Shown: piece by piece, positions 1-7,093 of the stretch | Numbering within the stretch: the first letter of the stretch is position 1 | Layout of the letters: each line of letters opens with the position of its first letter | Assembly (NCBI GenBank): GCA_910587505.1 | Contig: CAJULD010000043.1 | Coordinates: 1-24,504, forward strand | Length of the DNA stretch: 24,504 nucleotides | Direction: 5' to 3' | From: an uncultured Oscillospiraceae bacterium | GTDB taxonomy: Bacteria > Bacillota > Clostridia > Oscillospirales > Oscillospiraceae | The notes under the pieces: model-generated | What the model was told of the DNA's origin: nothing | The model's input: only the letters and a program-made list of their open reading frames with translations | The model's database searches: none | Made by a program: the position numbers and the translations under genes

Positions 1-219
1 GTGCCGGGGGCGCTGTCCACCTGGCTGTGCAGCATCCTCCCCGCCAGCGGCACCAGCATCCAGGCCAGTATCCTCTACGCTATCACCGACTTCAAATTTC
101 TGAGTCTGGGCGGGCTGGCAGTCTGGACGCCCTGCGCCATGATCGGGGCCTGCATCATTGAGATTCCGCTGTTCGCGTTCCTGGCGGTGCGCTCCTATTG
201 TGGACATACCGCAAACTGA
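1..219 (+). CDS. C-terminal part of an integral membrane protein, cut by the window edge
   Basis: The reading frame is open from the first base and ends in TGA at 217-219; the GTG at base 1 is probably an internal codon, so the N-terminus lies outside the window. The visible 72 residues are strongly hydrophobic, with a likely membrane span in the second half (around residues 34-64, containing GGLAVW, GACIIEIPLF) and a short polar tail ending GHTAN. I do not recognise the family; a transporter membrane component is possible but nothing diagnostic is visible. The last 65 bases overlap a minus-strand open frame made of remnants, so the true end of this gene may itself be disturbed. Confidence 0.45.
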   Translation: MPGALSTWLCSILPASGTSIQASILYAITDFKFLSLGGLAVWTPCAMIGACIIEIPLFAFLAVRSYCGHTAN

Positions 220-712
220 GCTGTTTCCTGCCGGGCAGACCCGGTATTCGGGCAGATACCTCATCCTCCGCTTTTTTCTCCGCACCCGGCTGCTTCCACA
301 CCGCCTCATCCACCTGCCAATCCGGCAGGGCGGCGGGCTTCTCCCGCCTGTCGTACAGCTCCGCCCCAGCGGCCCGCTTGTCCCTGGGGGACAGCACCAG
401 CTCTCCGGCCCGGTACTTCCGCAGCCTGAACCATCTGTGCAGGGACATGGGCATCCCGGCCCATGAGATCATGCTGCTCTGACAGATGTCATGGAAATGG
501 TACTGAAAATAGAGATATCCGGCCTTTTCTGCGCCGAAAACCCCGCTGAACAACTCAATAAACAGATCTTCCGCGGTGCTGCCGGAGGCAGAGCGGCGAA
601 CGTCCATGTACATATTTGTAAGCGCCCGGATACATCCCGTACCCGGACGCTTACCTGTCCGCTCAGGCCTGCTGCGGTTTCCTGATCTCCCGCTCCGCCT
701 GCCCCAACTCAT
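155..712 (-). pseudogene. decayed coding remnant, part resembling helicase-associated proteins
   Basis: A 185-codon frame on the minus strand has protein-like stretches but no convincing start or ribosome binding site. Around plus 479-576 it encodes a patch with AEDLFIELFSGVFG and AGYLYFQY, which from memory resembles a segment preceding an endonuclease-like domain in clostridial DEAD-box helicases (AEDLF..LF...FGPEKA.YLY.QYPF.DIY). The expected continuation is lost and replaced by unrelated but coding-like sequence (KYRAGELVLSPRDKR, KPAALPDWQVDEAVW) that I cannot assign. The arginine- and glycine-rich first 29 residues look non-coding. I read this as a composite of gene fragments rather than a working gene. 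The helicase link is recollection of a family pattern, not a search result. Confidence 0.35.
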
Positions 713-815
713 CCCTCAGCGCCGGACATCGTGGATACGCCCGGCACACAATCTCAGTCAGCTCCTGCGTCTCTCCGGTCCATCCAAATCTGACCAGGTA
801 AGAATCTCCTCCGCG
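663..815 (-). pseudogene. C-terminal fragment of an unidentified protein
   Basis: Between an upstream TGA (816-818) and a TGA at 663-665 the minus strand encodes 50 residues with a natural composition (VRFGWTGETQEL, IVCRAYPRCPALRDELGQ, ending RKPQQA). There is no ATG, GTG or TTG start with a ribosome binding site, so only the 3' end of a former gene seems to remain. It overlaps the next remnant in another frame. It lies directly downstream of htrA on the same strand, and together the two remnants fill the stretch 220-835. Family unknown. Confidence 0.3.
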
Positions 816-835
816 TCAGTACAGTCAGAAAGGGG

Positions 836-2188
836 TCAGGAGGCGCGGCGGCCATAGCCGCCGAAGAACTCGTTGAAGAAGTCCTCCATGGACGGGTCGC
901 CGTAATACTCCGGCTGCCGGGCGGACTGAGGCACGGCCTCCTCCTCCGGCTTATCCAGAGTGCTGCCGAAGGTCATCTCCGTGGTATAGACGCCGCCGTC
1001 CCGGACGTAGGTCACGGTAACGGTGTCCCCGGCCCGGAAGGTCTTGCTGCTGCTCACGGCGGTGGTCAGATCGGACCGGGAGGTAATGGTGGTGGTGCCC
1101 AGCATGGTGACGACGTCGCCCACCTGGAGGCCCGCCTGGGCGGCGGGGCCGTCCTCTACCACTTCGGCCACATACGCGCCGCTGCGGACGCCGGTCTCGG
1201 GATACTGGGAGGCGCTGGCCACCGAGACGCCCATGTAGGCGTGGCTGGTGACCTGTCCGTTCTCCATGATGTCCTTGAGCATATTCAGAACGTCGTCGAT
1301 GGGGATGGCGAAACCCAGTCCCTCGGCGGCGGTGCCGTTGCCGGTGGAGGAGGTCTTGGCGGTGATGATGCCCACCACCTCGCCGTAGCTGTTGAAGAGA
1401 GGACCGCCGGAGTTGCCGGGGTTGATGGCGGTGTCAATCTGGATCATATTAAAGGGGGTGCCGTTGAGGTTGATCTCCCGGTCCAGGCAGGAGACGATGC
1501 CCCGGCTCATGGAAAAGGTCAGCTCGCCCAGCGGGTTGCCGATGGTGGCCACGTCCTCGCCTACCTCCAGATTCTCCGTGGTGCCCAGCACCACCGGCTT
1601 CAGCTTCGTCTCGCCGGGGTCCACCTTGAGTACGGCGATATCGTAGTCTGCGTCGCTGCCCACTACCTGGGCGGTATAGGTGGAGCCGTCGTTGAGGGTG
1701 ACCTGCACGTCGGTGGCGTTGCTGACCACATGGGCGTTTGTCGCGATATAGCCGTCGGCGGTAAGGATGAAGCCGCTGCCGGCGCTGGCGGTCTGCACGG
1801 GCTGTCCGAAGAAGTTATAGCCCGCCAGAGCGGAGGTGTTGATGCTGACGCAGCTGTCCACGTTGGCCTTGTAGAGCTGGGTGAAGTTCAGCTTCTCGCT
1901 GCCGGTGACGCTGACGGTGTCCACCTCGGTCAGGGGCCGGTCGCTGAGCATCATCCGGCTTTCCGTCCGGCCGCCGTCCCGGTTGAGATACCAGCCGGCG
2001 CCGAAGCTGCCGCCGATGAGCAGCGCCCCGCAGAGCGCCGCCGCCACGAGCTTCCCGGCCCGGCGCTTTTTCTTCGGCTGGATCGGCGCGGGGGGCTGAA
2101 CGGGCTGGAAGCCGTCGCCGTCGGAGCGGTAGCTGTAGTGGTACTCGTAATCGCTTCTGTTCTGGTCGCTGTTATAATCGTTATACAT
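836..2188 (-). CDS. htrA: membrane-anchored HtrA/DegP-type serine protease with one PDZ domain
   Basis: Surface quality-control protease (family S1C) expected to degrade misfolded proteins outside the membrane. The ATG at 2186-2188 is chosen because GGGGAGGAAATTCCT precedes it; the frame stays open 78 codons upstream but without such a site. The 450-residue product has an acidic, Tyr-rich cytoplasmic N-terminus (1-37), a basic stretch KKKRR, one membrane span (about 45-68), the trypsin-like domain with His153 (NAHVV), Asp183 (DYDIAVL) and Ser260 (NPGNSGGP), and a PDZ domain (about 317-405) starting AYMGVSV. The C-terminus is an acidic/Gly-Phe tail (FFNEFFGGYG). All catalytic residues are present and the length is normal for a Gram-positive HtrA. 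It is monocistronic, diverges from the gene at 2672, and has no obvious terminator: remnant DNA follows directly. Regulation is suggested by repeats at 2251-2318. Confidence 0.96.
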   Translation of the reverse strand: MYNDYNSDQNRSDYEYHYSYRSDGDGFQPVQPPAPIQPKKKRRAGKLVAAALCGALLIGGSFGAGWYLNRDGGRTESRMMLSDRPLTEVDTVSVTGSEKLNFTQLYKANVDSCVSINTSALAGYNFFGQPVQTASAGSGFILTADGYIATNAHVVSNATDVQVTLNDGSTYTAQVVGSDADYDIAVLKVDPGETKLKPVVLGTTENLEVGEDVATIGNPLGELTFSMSRGIVSCLDREINLNGTPFNMIQIDTAINPGNSGGPLFNSYGEVVGIITAKTSSTGNGTAAEGLGFAIPIDDVLNMLKDIMENGQVTSHAYMGVSVASASQYPETGVRSGAYVAEVVEDGPAAQAGLQVGDVVTMLGTTTITSRSDLTTAVSSSKTFRAGDTVTVTYVRDGGVYTTEMTFGSTLDKPEEEAVPQSARQPEYYGDPSMEDFFNEFFGGYGRRAS

Positions 2189-2250
2189 AGGAATTTCCTC
2201 CCCGTTAAAAATGGGTGGCGGGGGCCGCAGGGCCCGGCCGCTTTTGATGG

Positions 2251-2279
2251 TGTCAGAATACAGGAGATTTATGTCAGAA
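2251..2279 (-). promoter_or_regulatory. tandem octamer TTCTGACA upstream of htrA
   Basis: On the minus strand TTCTGACA occurs twice (plus-strand TGTCAGAA at 2251-2258 and 2272-2279), start to start 21 bp apart, i.e. two helical turns, 63-91 bp before the htrA start codon. Identical direct repeats on one face of the helix are typical response-regulator sites. Repeated octamers upstream of htrA are known in Bacillus subtilis (CssRS control), although with a different sequence. The regulator here is unknown. Confidence 0.45.
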
Positions 2280-2300
2280 GTATGAAGAAACTTCGGAAAG

Positions 2301-2330
2301 ATTTTAAACATTCCGAAGACAATTTGTGAA
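2301..2330 (-). promoter_or_regulatory. possible htrA promoter with inverted repeat around the -10
   Basis: Read on the minus strand, TTCACA (2325-2330), an 18-bp spacer and TAAAAT (2301-2306) form a reasonable sigma-A promoter. An inverted repeat CTTCGGAA-N12-TTCCGAAG (2291-2298 and 2311-2318) brackets the -10, a position suited to a repressor. The promoter is about 115 bp from the start codon; a weaker -10 (TATTCT, plus 2255-2260) overlapping the proximal octamer is an alternative. Confidence 0.4.
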
Positions 2331-2335
2331 GGGGG

Positions 2336-2381
2336 CATACGGAAACAGCGGGAGACACGCGCCTCCCGCTGTTTCCGTATG
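2336..2381. repeat. perfect 19-bp inverted repeat with 8-nt loop
   Basis: CATACGGAAACAGCGGGAG (2336-2354) is exactly complementary to 2363-2381, with loop 2355-2362. There is no T-run on either side, so it is not a standard intrinsic terminator, and it lies between two divergent genes where none is needed. A protein-binding palindrome, a structured RNA or a small repetitive element are all possible. Confidence 0.8.
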
Positions 2382-2532
2382 GTTTGGAAGATTGGATGAA
2401 AAGAAGTTATTGTCACTTGCAATATATAAAATACAGGATCAATATTAAGAAAACCAGCGTATGTTGTTACAGAAATATTAAATCCGGCAAAAAGTCTGTC
2501 GGAGATTGTGAAAAAATAAATCAGGATCGTTC
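2382..2532. other. AT-rich intergenic patch
   Basis: About 150 bases that are conspicuously AT-rich compared with the GC-rich surroundings (for example AATATATAAAATAC near 2420 and GAAATATTAAATCC near 2473). No gene or clear RNA fold is visible. It separates the 19-bp palindrome from the promoter at 2533. Confidence 0.5.
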
Positions 2533-2561
2533 TTTACTTGTTCACATTTGCCCGGTATACT
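2533..2561 (+). promoter_or_regulatory. sigma-A promoter for the gene at 2672
   Basis: TTTACT (2533-2538), 17-bp spacer and TATACT (2556-2561). Transcription would start near 2568, leaving a GC-rich leader of about 100 nt before the ATG at 2672. Confidence 0.6.
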
Positions 2562-2671
2562 GACAGGGAAGGGACCGGGGAAGCGACTGTACGCCGCCGC
2601 GGTCCGGAAAAAAAGCGGGCCCGCTCCCTGCCGGTGAACGGGACCCGGCGTAGAGAATCGAGGTCCTGTTT

Positions 2672-3100
2672 ATGCGGAATTTCTTTTATCGCGTCTCCAG
2701 CGCCCTGGCCCGCTTCATGTATGGCCGCAACGGCTCCGACCATCTGAACATGGCGCTGCTGGCGGCCTACATGCTTGTCCTGCTGGTACAGGCGCTGCCG
2801 GGCCGGATTTTTGCGGTGCGGGTGATTCTGGAGTTTGTTTCGCTGGCGCTGGCGGCTGCGGTGCTGTTCCGGACCTTTTCCAGGAATCTGACCAGGCGCC
2901 GGGCCGAGAACGCCGCGTTCCTGAACTGGTGGTATCCGGTGAAAAACCGTTTCTCCGCCGCGCGGCGGCGCCGGCAGGACCGGGAACATAAATATTTCAC
3001 CTGCAGGAGCTGCAAAACCGTCTGCCGCGTCCCGGCGGGAAAGGGAAAGATCGAGATCACCTGTCCCAGGTGCGGGAAGAAGATCATGGGCAGGAGCTGA
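2672..3100 (+). CDS. small membrane protein with C-terminal zinc ribbon
   Basis: A 142-residue protein with no name I can give. It begins with an amphipathic N-terminus (residues 1-26), followed by two predicted membrane spans (about 27-45 and 48-68, the second VILEFVSLALAAAVLF), a strongly basic linker (RNLTRRRAEN, RFSAARRRRQDR) and a C-terminal zinc ribbon with CRSC at about 112-115 and CPRC at about 133-136, the two knuckles 17 residues apart. The topology suggests that the ribbon faces the cytoplasm. GAGGT before ATG 2672 is the ribosome binding site. It has its own promoter (2533) and terminator (3125), so it is monocistronic. Zinc ribbons on membrane proteins of this size may bind nucleic acid or a partner protein, but no function can be claimed. 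Confidence 0.85.
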   Translation: MRNFFYRVSSALARFMYGRNGSDHLNMALLAAYMLVLLVQALPGRIFAVRVILEFVSLALAAAVLFRTFSRNLTRRRAENAAFLNWWYPVKNRFSAARRRRQDREHKYFTCRSCKTVCRVPAGKGKIEITCPRCGKKIMGRS

Positions 3101-3124
3101 CGTTTTCTGAAAAAGTATAACCGG

Positions 3125-3156
3125 GCAGGACCTCCCGCCGGAGGTCCTGCTTTTTT
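3125..3156 (+). terminator. intrinsic terminator after the membrane zinc-ribbon gene
   Basis: GCAGGACCTCC (3125-3135), loop CGCC, GGAGGTCCTGC (3140-3150), then six T. The perfect 11-bp stem with a T-run lies 24 bases after the stop codon. Confidence 0.93.
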
Positions 3157-3204
3157 GCGCATATTTCTTCCCGCTTCAAAGCGCAGTCCCTCCCCTCCCG
3201 CGCC

Positions 3205-3233
3205 TTGCCAAACGGGGGAAAACATGATATGAT
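3205..3233 (+). promoter_or_regulatory. sigma-A promoter for rsmI
   Basis: TTGCCA (3205-3210), 17-bp spacer, TATGAT (3228-3233); transcription start near 3240, about 26 bases before the rsmI ATG. It directly follows the terminator of the previous gene. Confidence 0.8.
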
Positions 3234-3265
3234 AAAGCAAAAAAGACGGAAGGGAGGCCTCTTCC

Positions 3266-4111
3266 ATGTACGGAACGCTATATCTGGTCGCCACGCCCAT
3301 CGGCAACCTGGGGGATCTGAGTCCCCGGGCCGCCGAAACCCTGAAGAACGCGGATTTCATAGCCGCCGAGGATACCCGCGTCACCATGAAGCTGCTCAAT
3401 CACCTGGGGGTGAAAAAGCCCATGGTCAGCTATCACGAGCACAACAAAGCCGGCGCCGGTCCGGCCATCCTGTCCCGGCTGCTGGCGGGGGAGAGCTGCG
3501 CTCTGGCCACCGACGCGGGAACGCCCGCCATCAGCGACCCGGGGGAGGATCTGGTCCGGCTGTGCGGGGAAAACGGCGTTCCGGTCCAGGCCGTCCCCGG
3601 CTGCTGCGCCCTGATTTCCGCTCTGGCGGTCAGCGGCCTGCCCACGGGACGGTTTGTATTCGAGGGCTTCCTGCCGGTAAACCGGGCGGAGCGGCGGGAG
3701 CGCCTGCGCTGCCTGCTGGAGGAGGAGCGGACGCTTCTGTTTTACGAGGCTCCCCACCGCCTGCGCGCCACCCTGGACGACCTGCTCGACGCGTTTGGCG
3801 ACCGCCCCGCCGTCCTGTGCCGGGAACTGACCAAGCTCCATGAAACCGTCATGCGCGCCACCCTGGCGCAGGCGGCGGCCTGGTACCGGGAAAATGAGCC
3901 CCGGGGCGAATACGTCCTGGTGATCGCCGGGGCGGAAAAACCGGCGGAGTGCGCCGTCACGCTGGAGCAGGGGACAGCGATGGTGCTGGAGCGCCGGGAG
4001 AAGGGAGAGCGGATGAAGGACGCCGTCCGGCAGGTGGCCGCCGATACCGGCCTGGCCCGGAACGTGCTCTACGCCGCCGCCCTTCAGGCGGCGAGGGAGT
4101 CAGACTGCTGA
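3266..4111 (+). CDS. rsmI: 16S rRNA (cytidine1402-2'-O)-methyltransferase RsmI
   Basis: RsmI methylates the 2'-OH of C1402 in the decoding centre of 16S rRNA with S-adenosylmethionine, in the cytoplasm on the 30S subunit. The 281-residue length is normal. Tetrapyrrole-methylase fold motifs are clear: VATPIGNLGDLSPRA (8-22), AEDTR (34-38), ATDAGTPAISDPGED (81-95), the PGCCALISAL loop (111-120), FYEAPHRL (159-166), CRELTKLHE (185-193) and RGEYVLVIAG (213-222). GGGAGG lies 9 bases before the ATG. It has its own promoter at 3205 and may be cotranscribed with the following genes, since only 72 bases and no terminator separate it from the oxidoreductase at 4184. Nothing unusual in the sequence. Confidence 0.97.
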   Translation: MYGTLYLVATPIGNLGDLSPRAAETLKNADFIAAEDTRVTMKLLNHLGVKKPMVSYHEHNKAGAGPAILSRLLAGESCALATDAGTPAISDPGEDLVRLCGENGVPVQAVPGCCALISALAVSGLPTGRFVFEGFLPVNRAERRERLRCLLEEERTLLFYEAPHRLRATLDDLLDAFGDRPAVLCRELTKLHETVMRATLAQAAAWYRENEPRGEYVLVIAGAEKPAECAVTLEQGTAMVLERREKGERMKDAVRQVAADTGLARNVLYAAALQAARESDC

Positions 4112-4183
4112 AAACGGAATATCCCAGCGCGTATGGATCTGGCAAACCGAAGGTATCGCATATATTATATAAGGAGAACTGCA

Positions 4184-5362
4184 ATGGAGGAATCATACAG
4201 GCCCGTAAAGACCGCCGTCATCGGCTGCGGACATATCAGCGATGTCTACATCCAAAACCTCAGCCGCCTCTTTTCCATCATCGAGCTGACCGCGCTGTGC
4301 AACCGCACGGCCGCCGCAGCGGAGGAAAAGGCGAAACGCTACGGCATCCCGCAGGTTATGACCCTGGAGGAGGTGGCGGCCAGCCCGGAGATCGAGCTGG
4401 CGGTGAATCTGACGCCGCCGGAGGCCCACTATGAGGTGATACGCCGGATGCTGGAGGCCGGAAAGCACGTCTACACCGAGAAGATTCTCACCACGAATCT
4501 GGAGCAGTCCCGCGCGCTGGCGCGTCTGGCGGAAGAGAAGGGACTGTTTCTGGGCGTGGCCCCGGACACGGTGCTGGGCGCGGGCGTCCAGACCGCCCGG
4601 CGGGCCCTGGACGCGGGGTGGATCGGGGAGGTCACCTCCTGCCAGCTCTGCATCAACCGGAATCAATCCCTCAATTCGGAAATTTTCCGGATGCTGCGGG
4701 GCTTGGGCGGGACGCTGCCCTGTGACGTGGGCGTGTATTACATCGGGGCGCTGCTGGCCCTGCTGGGACCGGTGAAGGCGGTGCGGGCCTTTGCCGCGCC
4801 GGCGGCCCTCCACCGTCCGGAGCTGCTCTATACCGGCGAAAGAGAGAGCTGGCAGATCCCCGGCGGCAACCTGGTCTCCGCCGCCCTGGAGCTGGAGAGC
4901 GGCGCGCTGGCCAGCGTTCTGTTCGACGGCAACACCGTCAACGCCCCCCGGCATGTCTTCACCGTCTTCGGCACGCGGGGCGTCCTGCAGGTGGGGGACC
5001 CCAACGCCTTCGACGGACCTGTGGAGCTGATCCTCCCGGAAAGCGGAGCCTGCACGCTGCCCTTTACCCACGGCTATGACGGAAAAAACCGGATGGAGCC
5101 AACTCCCTTTGATTTTCAGGGCCACCGGGGCGTGGGCGCGGCGGAGCTGGCCTGGGCCCTCCGGAGGGGCCGGCGCGGCATCCGGTGCAGCGCGGGATAC
5201 GGCCTCCACTGTCATGAGGTCCTCGCCGGCATGGAGGAGGCCGCCCGCACCGGCGAAACCTTTTATCCCCAATCCCGGTTTGTAATGGAGCCTCTGGAGC
5301 CGGGGCATTACGGCTCTCTGGGCGGAATCCGCGGAGACGCGGAGCGCTCCCTGATGAACTGA
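4184..5362 (+). CDS. Gfo/Idh/MocA-family NAD(P)-dependent oxidoreductase
   Basis: Members oxidise or reduce sugars, inositols and related polyols; the substrate here cannot be read from the sequence. The ATG at 4184 is chosen because AAGGAGA lies 7 bases upstream; an in-frame ATG at 4133 lacks such a site. The 392-residue protein has the dinucleotide-binding motif GCGHIS (14-19) after a short beta strand, NLTPPEAHYEVIRRMLEAGKH (75-95), and the family's catalytic Glu-Lys at 99-100, followed by Ile instead of the usual Pro (EKI rather than EKP). The C-terminal alpha/beta domain holds a PCDVGVYYIGALLALLG helix where the substrate Asp/His pair usually sits; here Asp is present but a Tyr stands at the expected His. 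The next gene starts 12 bases downstream, so the two are probably one operon with related substrates. Confidence 0.9.
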   Translation: MEESYRPVKTAVIGCGHISDVYIQNLSRLFSIIELTALCNRTAAAAEEKAKRYGIPQVMTLEEVAASPEIELAVNLTPPEAHYEVIRRMLEAGKHVYTEKILTTNLEQSRALARLAEEKGLFLGVAPDTVLGAGVQTARRALDAGWIGEVTSCQLCINRNQSLNSEIFRMLRGLGGTLPCDVGVYYIGALLALLGPVKAVRAFAAPAALHRPELLYTGERESWQIPGGNLVSAALELESGALASVLFDGNTVNAPRHVFTVFGTRGVLQVGDPNAFDGPVELILPESGACTLPFTHGYDGKNRMEPTPFDFQGHRGVGAAELAWALRRGRRGIRCSAGYGLHCHEVLAGMEEAARTGETFYPQSRFVMEPLEPGHYGSLGGIRGDAERSLMN

Positions 5363-5374
5363 CGGAGGTGTCAA

Positions 5375-6226
5375 ATGAGCCAATACAGCATTCTGGAGAT
5401 TTACGACATGGAGACCGGCCTCCGCCGGACCGTACGGGAATTCGACCGGATCATCGAGGCCCCCAACTGGCTTCTGGACGGAGACACGCTTCTGTACAAT
5501 TCCGGCGGGCGCATCTGGCGGTACAGCCTCTCCCGCGACCGGGAGGAGCCGGTGGACACCGGGGACTGCGTGCGGTGCAACAACGATCACGTGCCCTCCC
5601 CGGACAACCGCTTTCTGGCCGTCAGCTGCCACGGCTCCGCCCCCCACTCCTCCCGGATTTACATTCTTCCCATAGAGGGCGGCGCGCCCCGGCGGGTGAC
5701 GGAAAATTTCCCCTCCTATCTCCACGGCTGGTCCGTCCGGGACGAGCTGGTCTACTGCGCCTTCCGTCCCGACCCCGCCGGCGGACAGAGCCGGATCGAC
5801 ATCTGTACCATCCCCGCCGCCGGCGGCGCGGAGGTCCGGCTCACCGACGGCGCGGGTTATAACGACGGACCGGAATACTCCCCCGACGGGGCGCACATCT
5901 GGTTCAACTCCACCCGCTCTGGACTGATGCAGATCTGGCGGATGGACCGGGACGGGGGCAACCTGACCCGGATGACCCATACCGGCGGCAACTGCTGGTT
6001 CCCCCACCTGTCCCCGGACGGAAAGACGGTGGTCTACCTGGTTTTCCGGGAGGGGGACCTGGAGCCCTGGGAGCACCTGCCGGACAGGGATGTGGAGCTG
6101 TGGGCCATGGACTGCGGCGGCGGGAATCAGCGCAGGCTCCTGTCCCTCTTCGGCGGGCAGGGGACCATCAACGTCAACTCCTGGGCCCCGGACGGGCGGC
6201 GCTTTGCCTTTGTCAGCTACCGGTGA
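5375..6226 (+). CDS. cytoplasmic TolB-like beta-propeller protein (PD40 repeats)
   Basis: A 283-residue protein without signal peptide or membrane span, built of WD40-like PD40 blades. The repeat signatures are PSPDNRFLAVS, YSPDGAHIWFNSTRSG, LSPDGKTVVYLVF and WAPDGRRFAFVS, with blade ends such as RIYILPIEGGAPRRVT and QIWRMDRDGGNLTRMT. Such propellers occur as TolB periplasmic domains and in oligogalacturonate lyase-type or other sugar-binding enzymes; the missing signal peptide argues against a Tol role. GGAGGTGTCAA gives a good start site. It sits 12 bases after the Gfo/Idh/MocA gene and 6 bases before the ABC ATPase, which suggests joint expression and perhaps carbohydrate sensing or processing. 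Function unassigned. Confidence 0.85.
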   Translation: MSQYSILEIYDMETGLRRTVREFDRIIEAPNWLLDGDTLLYNSGGRIWRYSLSRDREEPVDTGDCVRCNNDHVPSPDNRFLAVSCHGSAPHSSRIYILPIEGGAPRRVTENFPSYLHGWSVRDELVYCAFRPDPAGGQSRIDICTIPAAGGAEVRLTDGAGYNDGPEYSPDGAHIWFNSTRSGLMQIWRMDRDGGNLTRMTHTGGNCWFPHLSPDGKTVVYLVFREGDLEPWEHLPDRDVELWAMDCGGGNQRRLLSLFGGQGTINVNSWAPDGRRFAFVSYR

Positions 6227-6232
6227 CGGGCC

Positions 6233-6880
6233 GTGGCGGAGGTAATGCTGGAGGTCCGGGGGCTGTGTAAATCCTACCGCAGGACGGGCGGCGTTCTCTC
6301 TCCGGTCAGCTTCACGCTGGAGCCCGGTCAATGCCTGGGGGTGGCCGGAACCAACGGCTCCGGGAAGTCCACCCTGCTGCGTCTGATCGCCCAGGTGGAG
6401 AAGCCGGAGGCTGGCCGGGTATTGTTCCGGGGCCGGGACGTATCCGGATGGCGGGACTTTCCCCGGCGGCATCTGGGGTACGTCCCCCAGGCGCTGGAGC
6501 TGGCCTCCGGGCTGACGGCGGGGGAGCAGCTGGCCTTGTGGCGGGCCGCCTGCGGCCAGCGGGGCGGCGTATCGGAGGAGCTGGCGGCGATGCTGGGGCT
6601 GGAGTCCCTTCTGCACCGCCGGATCGGGACCCTCTCCGGCGGGATGCAGCGCCGGGTCAGCCTCGCCATGGCCCTGTCCACCGGACGGGATGTGCTGGTG
6701 ATGGACGAGGCTACGGCGGGCCTGGACGAGAGCTACCGGGAGAACCTGCTGGCGTGGACGGAGGCGTTTCTGACCCGCGGAGGCTGCGCGGTGTGGTGCA
6801 CCCACCTGGATGACGAGCTGGAGCGGCTGTGTACCAGCTGCATGACCCTGCGTGAGGGCCGGGCCTTCTGGGGGCGATGA
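6233..6880 (+). CDS. ABC transporter ATP-binding protein
   Basis: This nucleotide-binding subunit powers an ABC-2 type transporter. All motifs are present in 215 residues: Walker A GTNGSGKST (39-47), Q-loop YVPQ (83-86), signature LSGGM (134-138), Walker B VLVMDEA with Glu159, D-loop GLDE and the switch His191 (CTHLDDE). It is shorter than drug-efflux ATPases, which carry an extra C-terminal domain. The start is uncertain: GTG 6233 follows the propeller stop by 6 bases but has a weak ribosome binding site, while ATG 6245 has GGAGG only 2 bases away, too close. The likely permease partner is at 8716-9939, separated by the zinc-ribbon protein at 7094. Confidence 0.93.
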   Translation: MAEVMLEVRGLCKSYRRTGGVLSPVSFTLEPGQCLGVAGTNGSGKSTLLRLIAQVEKPEAGRVLFRGRDVSGWRDFPRRHLGYVPQALELASGLTAGEQLALWRAACGQRGGVSEELAAMLGLESLLHRRIGTLSGGMQRRVSLAMALSTGRDVLVMDEATAGLDESYRENLLAWTEAFLTRGGCAVWCTHLDDELERLCTSCMTLREGRAFWGR

Positions 6881-7074
6881 GATTTTCCGGAACGGACACA
6901 GGGATCCATTCTTTTCCCCTTTCCCGAAGGTTTTCGTCCCCCTGTGCTTTTGCAGCGGGCACATCCGCAGCCGCGGGAAATCAGAAGCTGTACCAACAGG
7001 CGGCGGGGTCCGGGTCTCAGGCGGCCTTCGGCGGCCCGCCGGCAAAGCCCCGGCTGTCTCAGGCAATGAAGTAA
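6877..7074 (+). CDS. possible small coupled ORF or remnant, 65 codons
   Basis: ATG at 6877 overlaps the ATPase stop by four bases (ATGA), the usual arrangement for coupled translation. The product has a basic, Ser/Phe-rich first half and a low-complexity Ala/Gly/Gln second half (YQQAAGSGSQAAFGG) of a kind often seen behind zinc ribbons. A neighbouring frame reads LCFCSGH over the same bases, so this could be a decayed zinc-ribbon paralogue of the next gene. Nothing else is visible in the 213-base gap 6881-7093, and no promoter or terminator stands out. Confidence 0.25.
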   Translation: MRFSGTDTGIHSFPLSRRFSSPCAFAAGTSAAAGNQKLYQQAAGSGSQAAFGGPPAKPRLSQAMK

Positions 7075-7093
7075 ACAGAAGGAGTGCTTGAAC

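Noticed and set aside
2189..2422. Upstream extension of htrA by 78 codons.
   Set aside because: The extension runs through the promoter region and repeats and has no ribosome binding site; the ATG at 2188 has an excellent one and gives a normal N-terminus.
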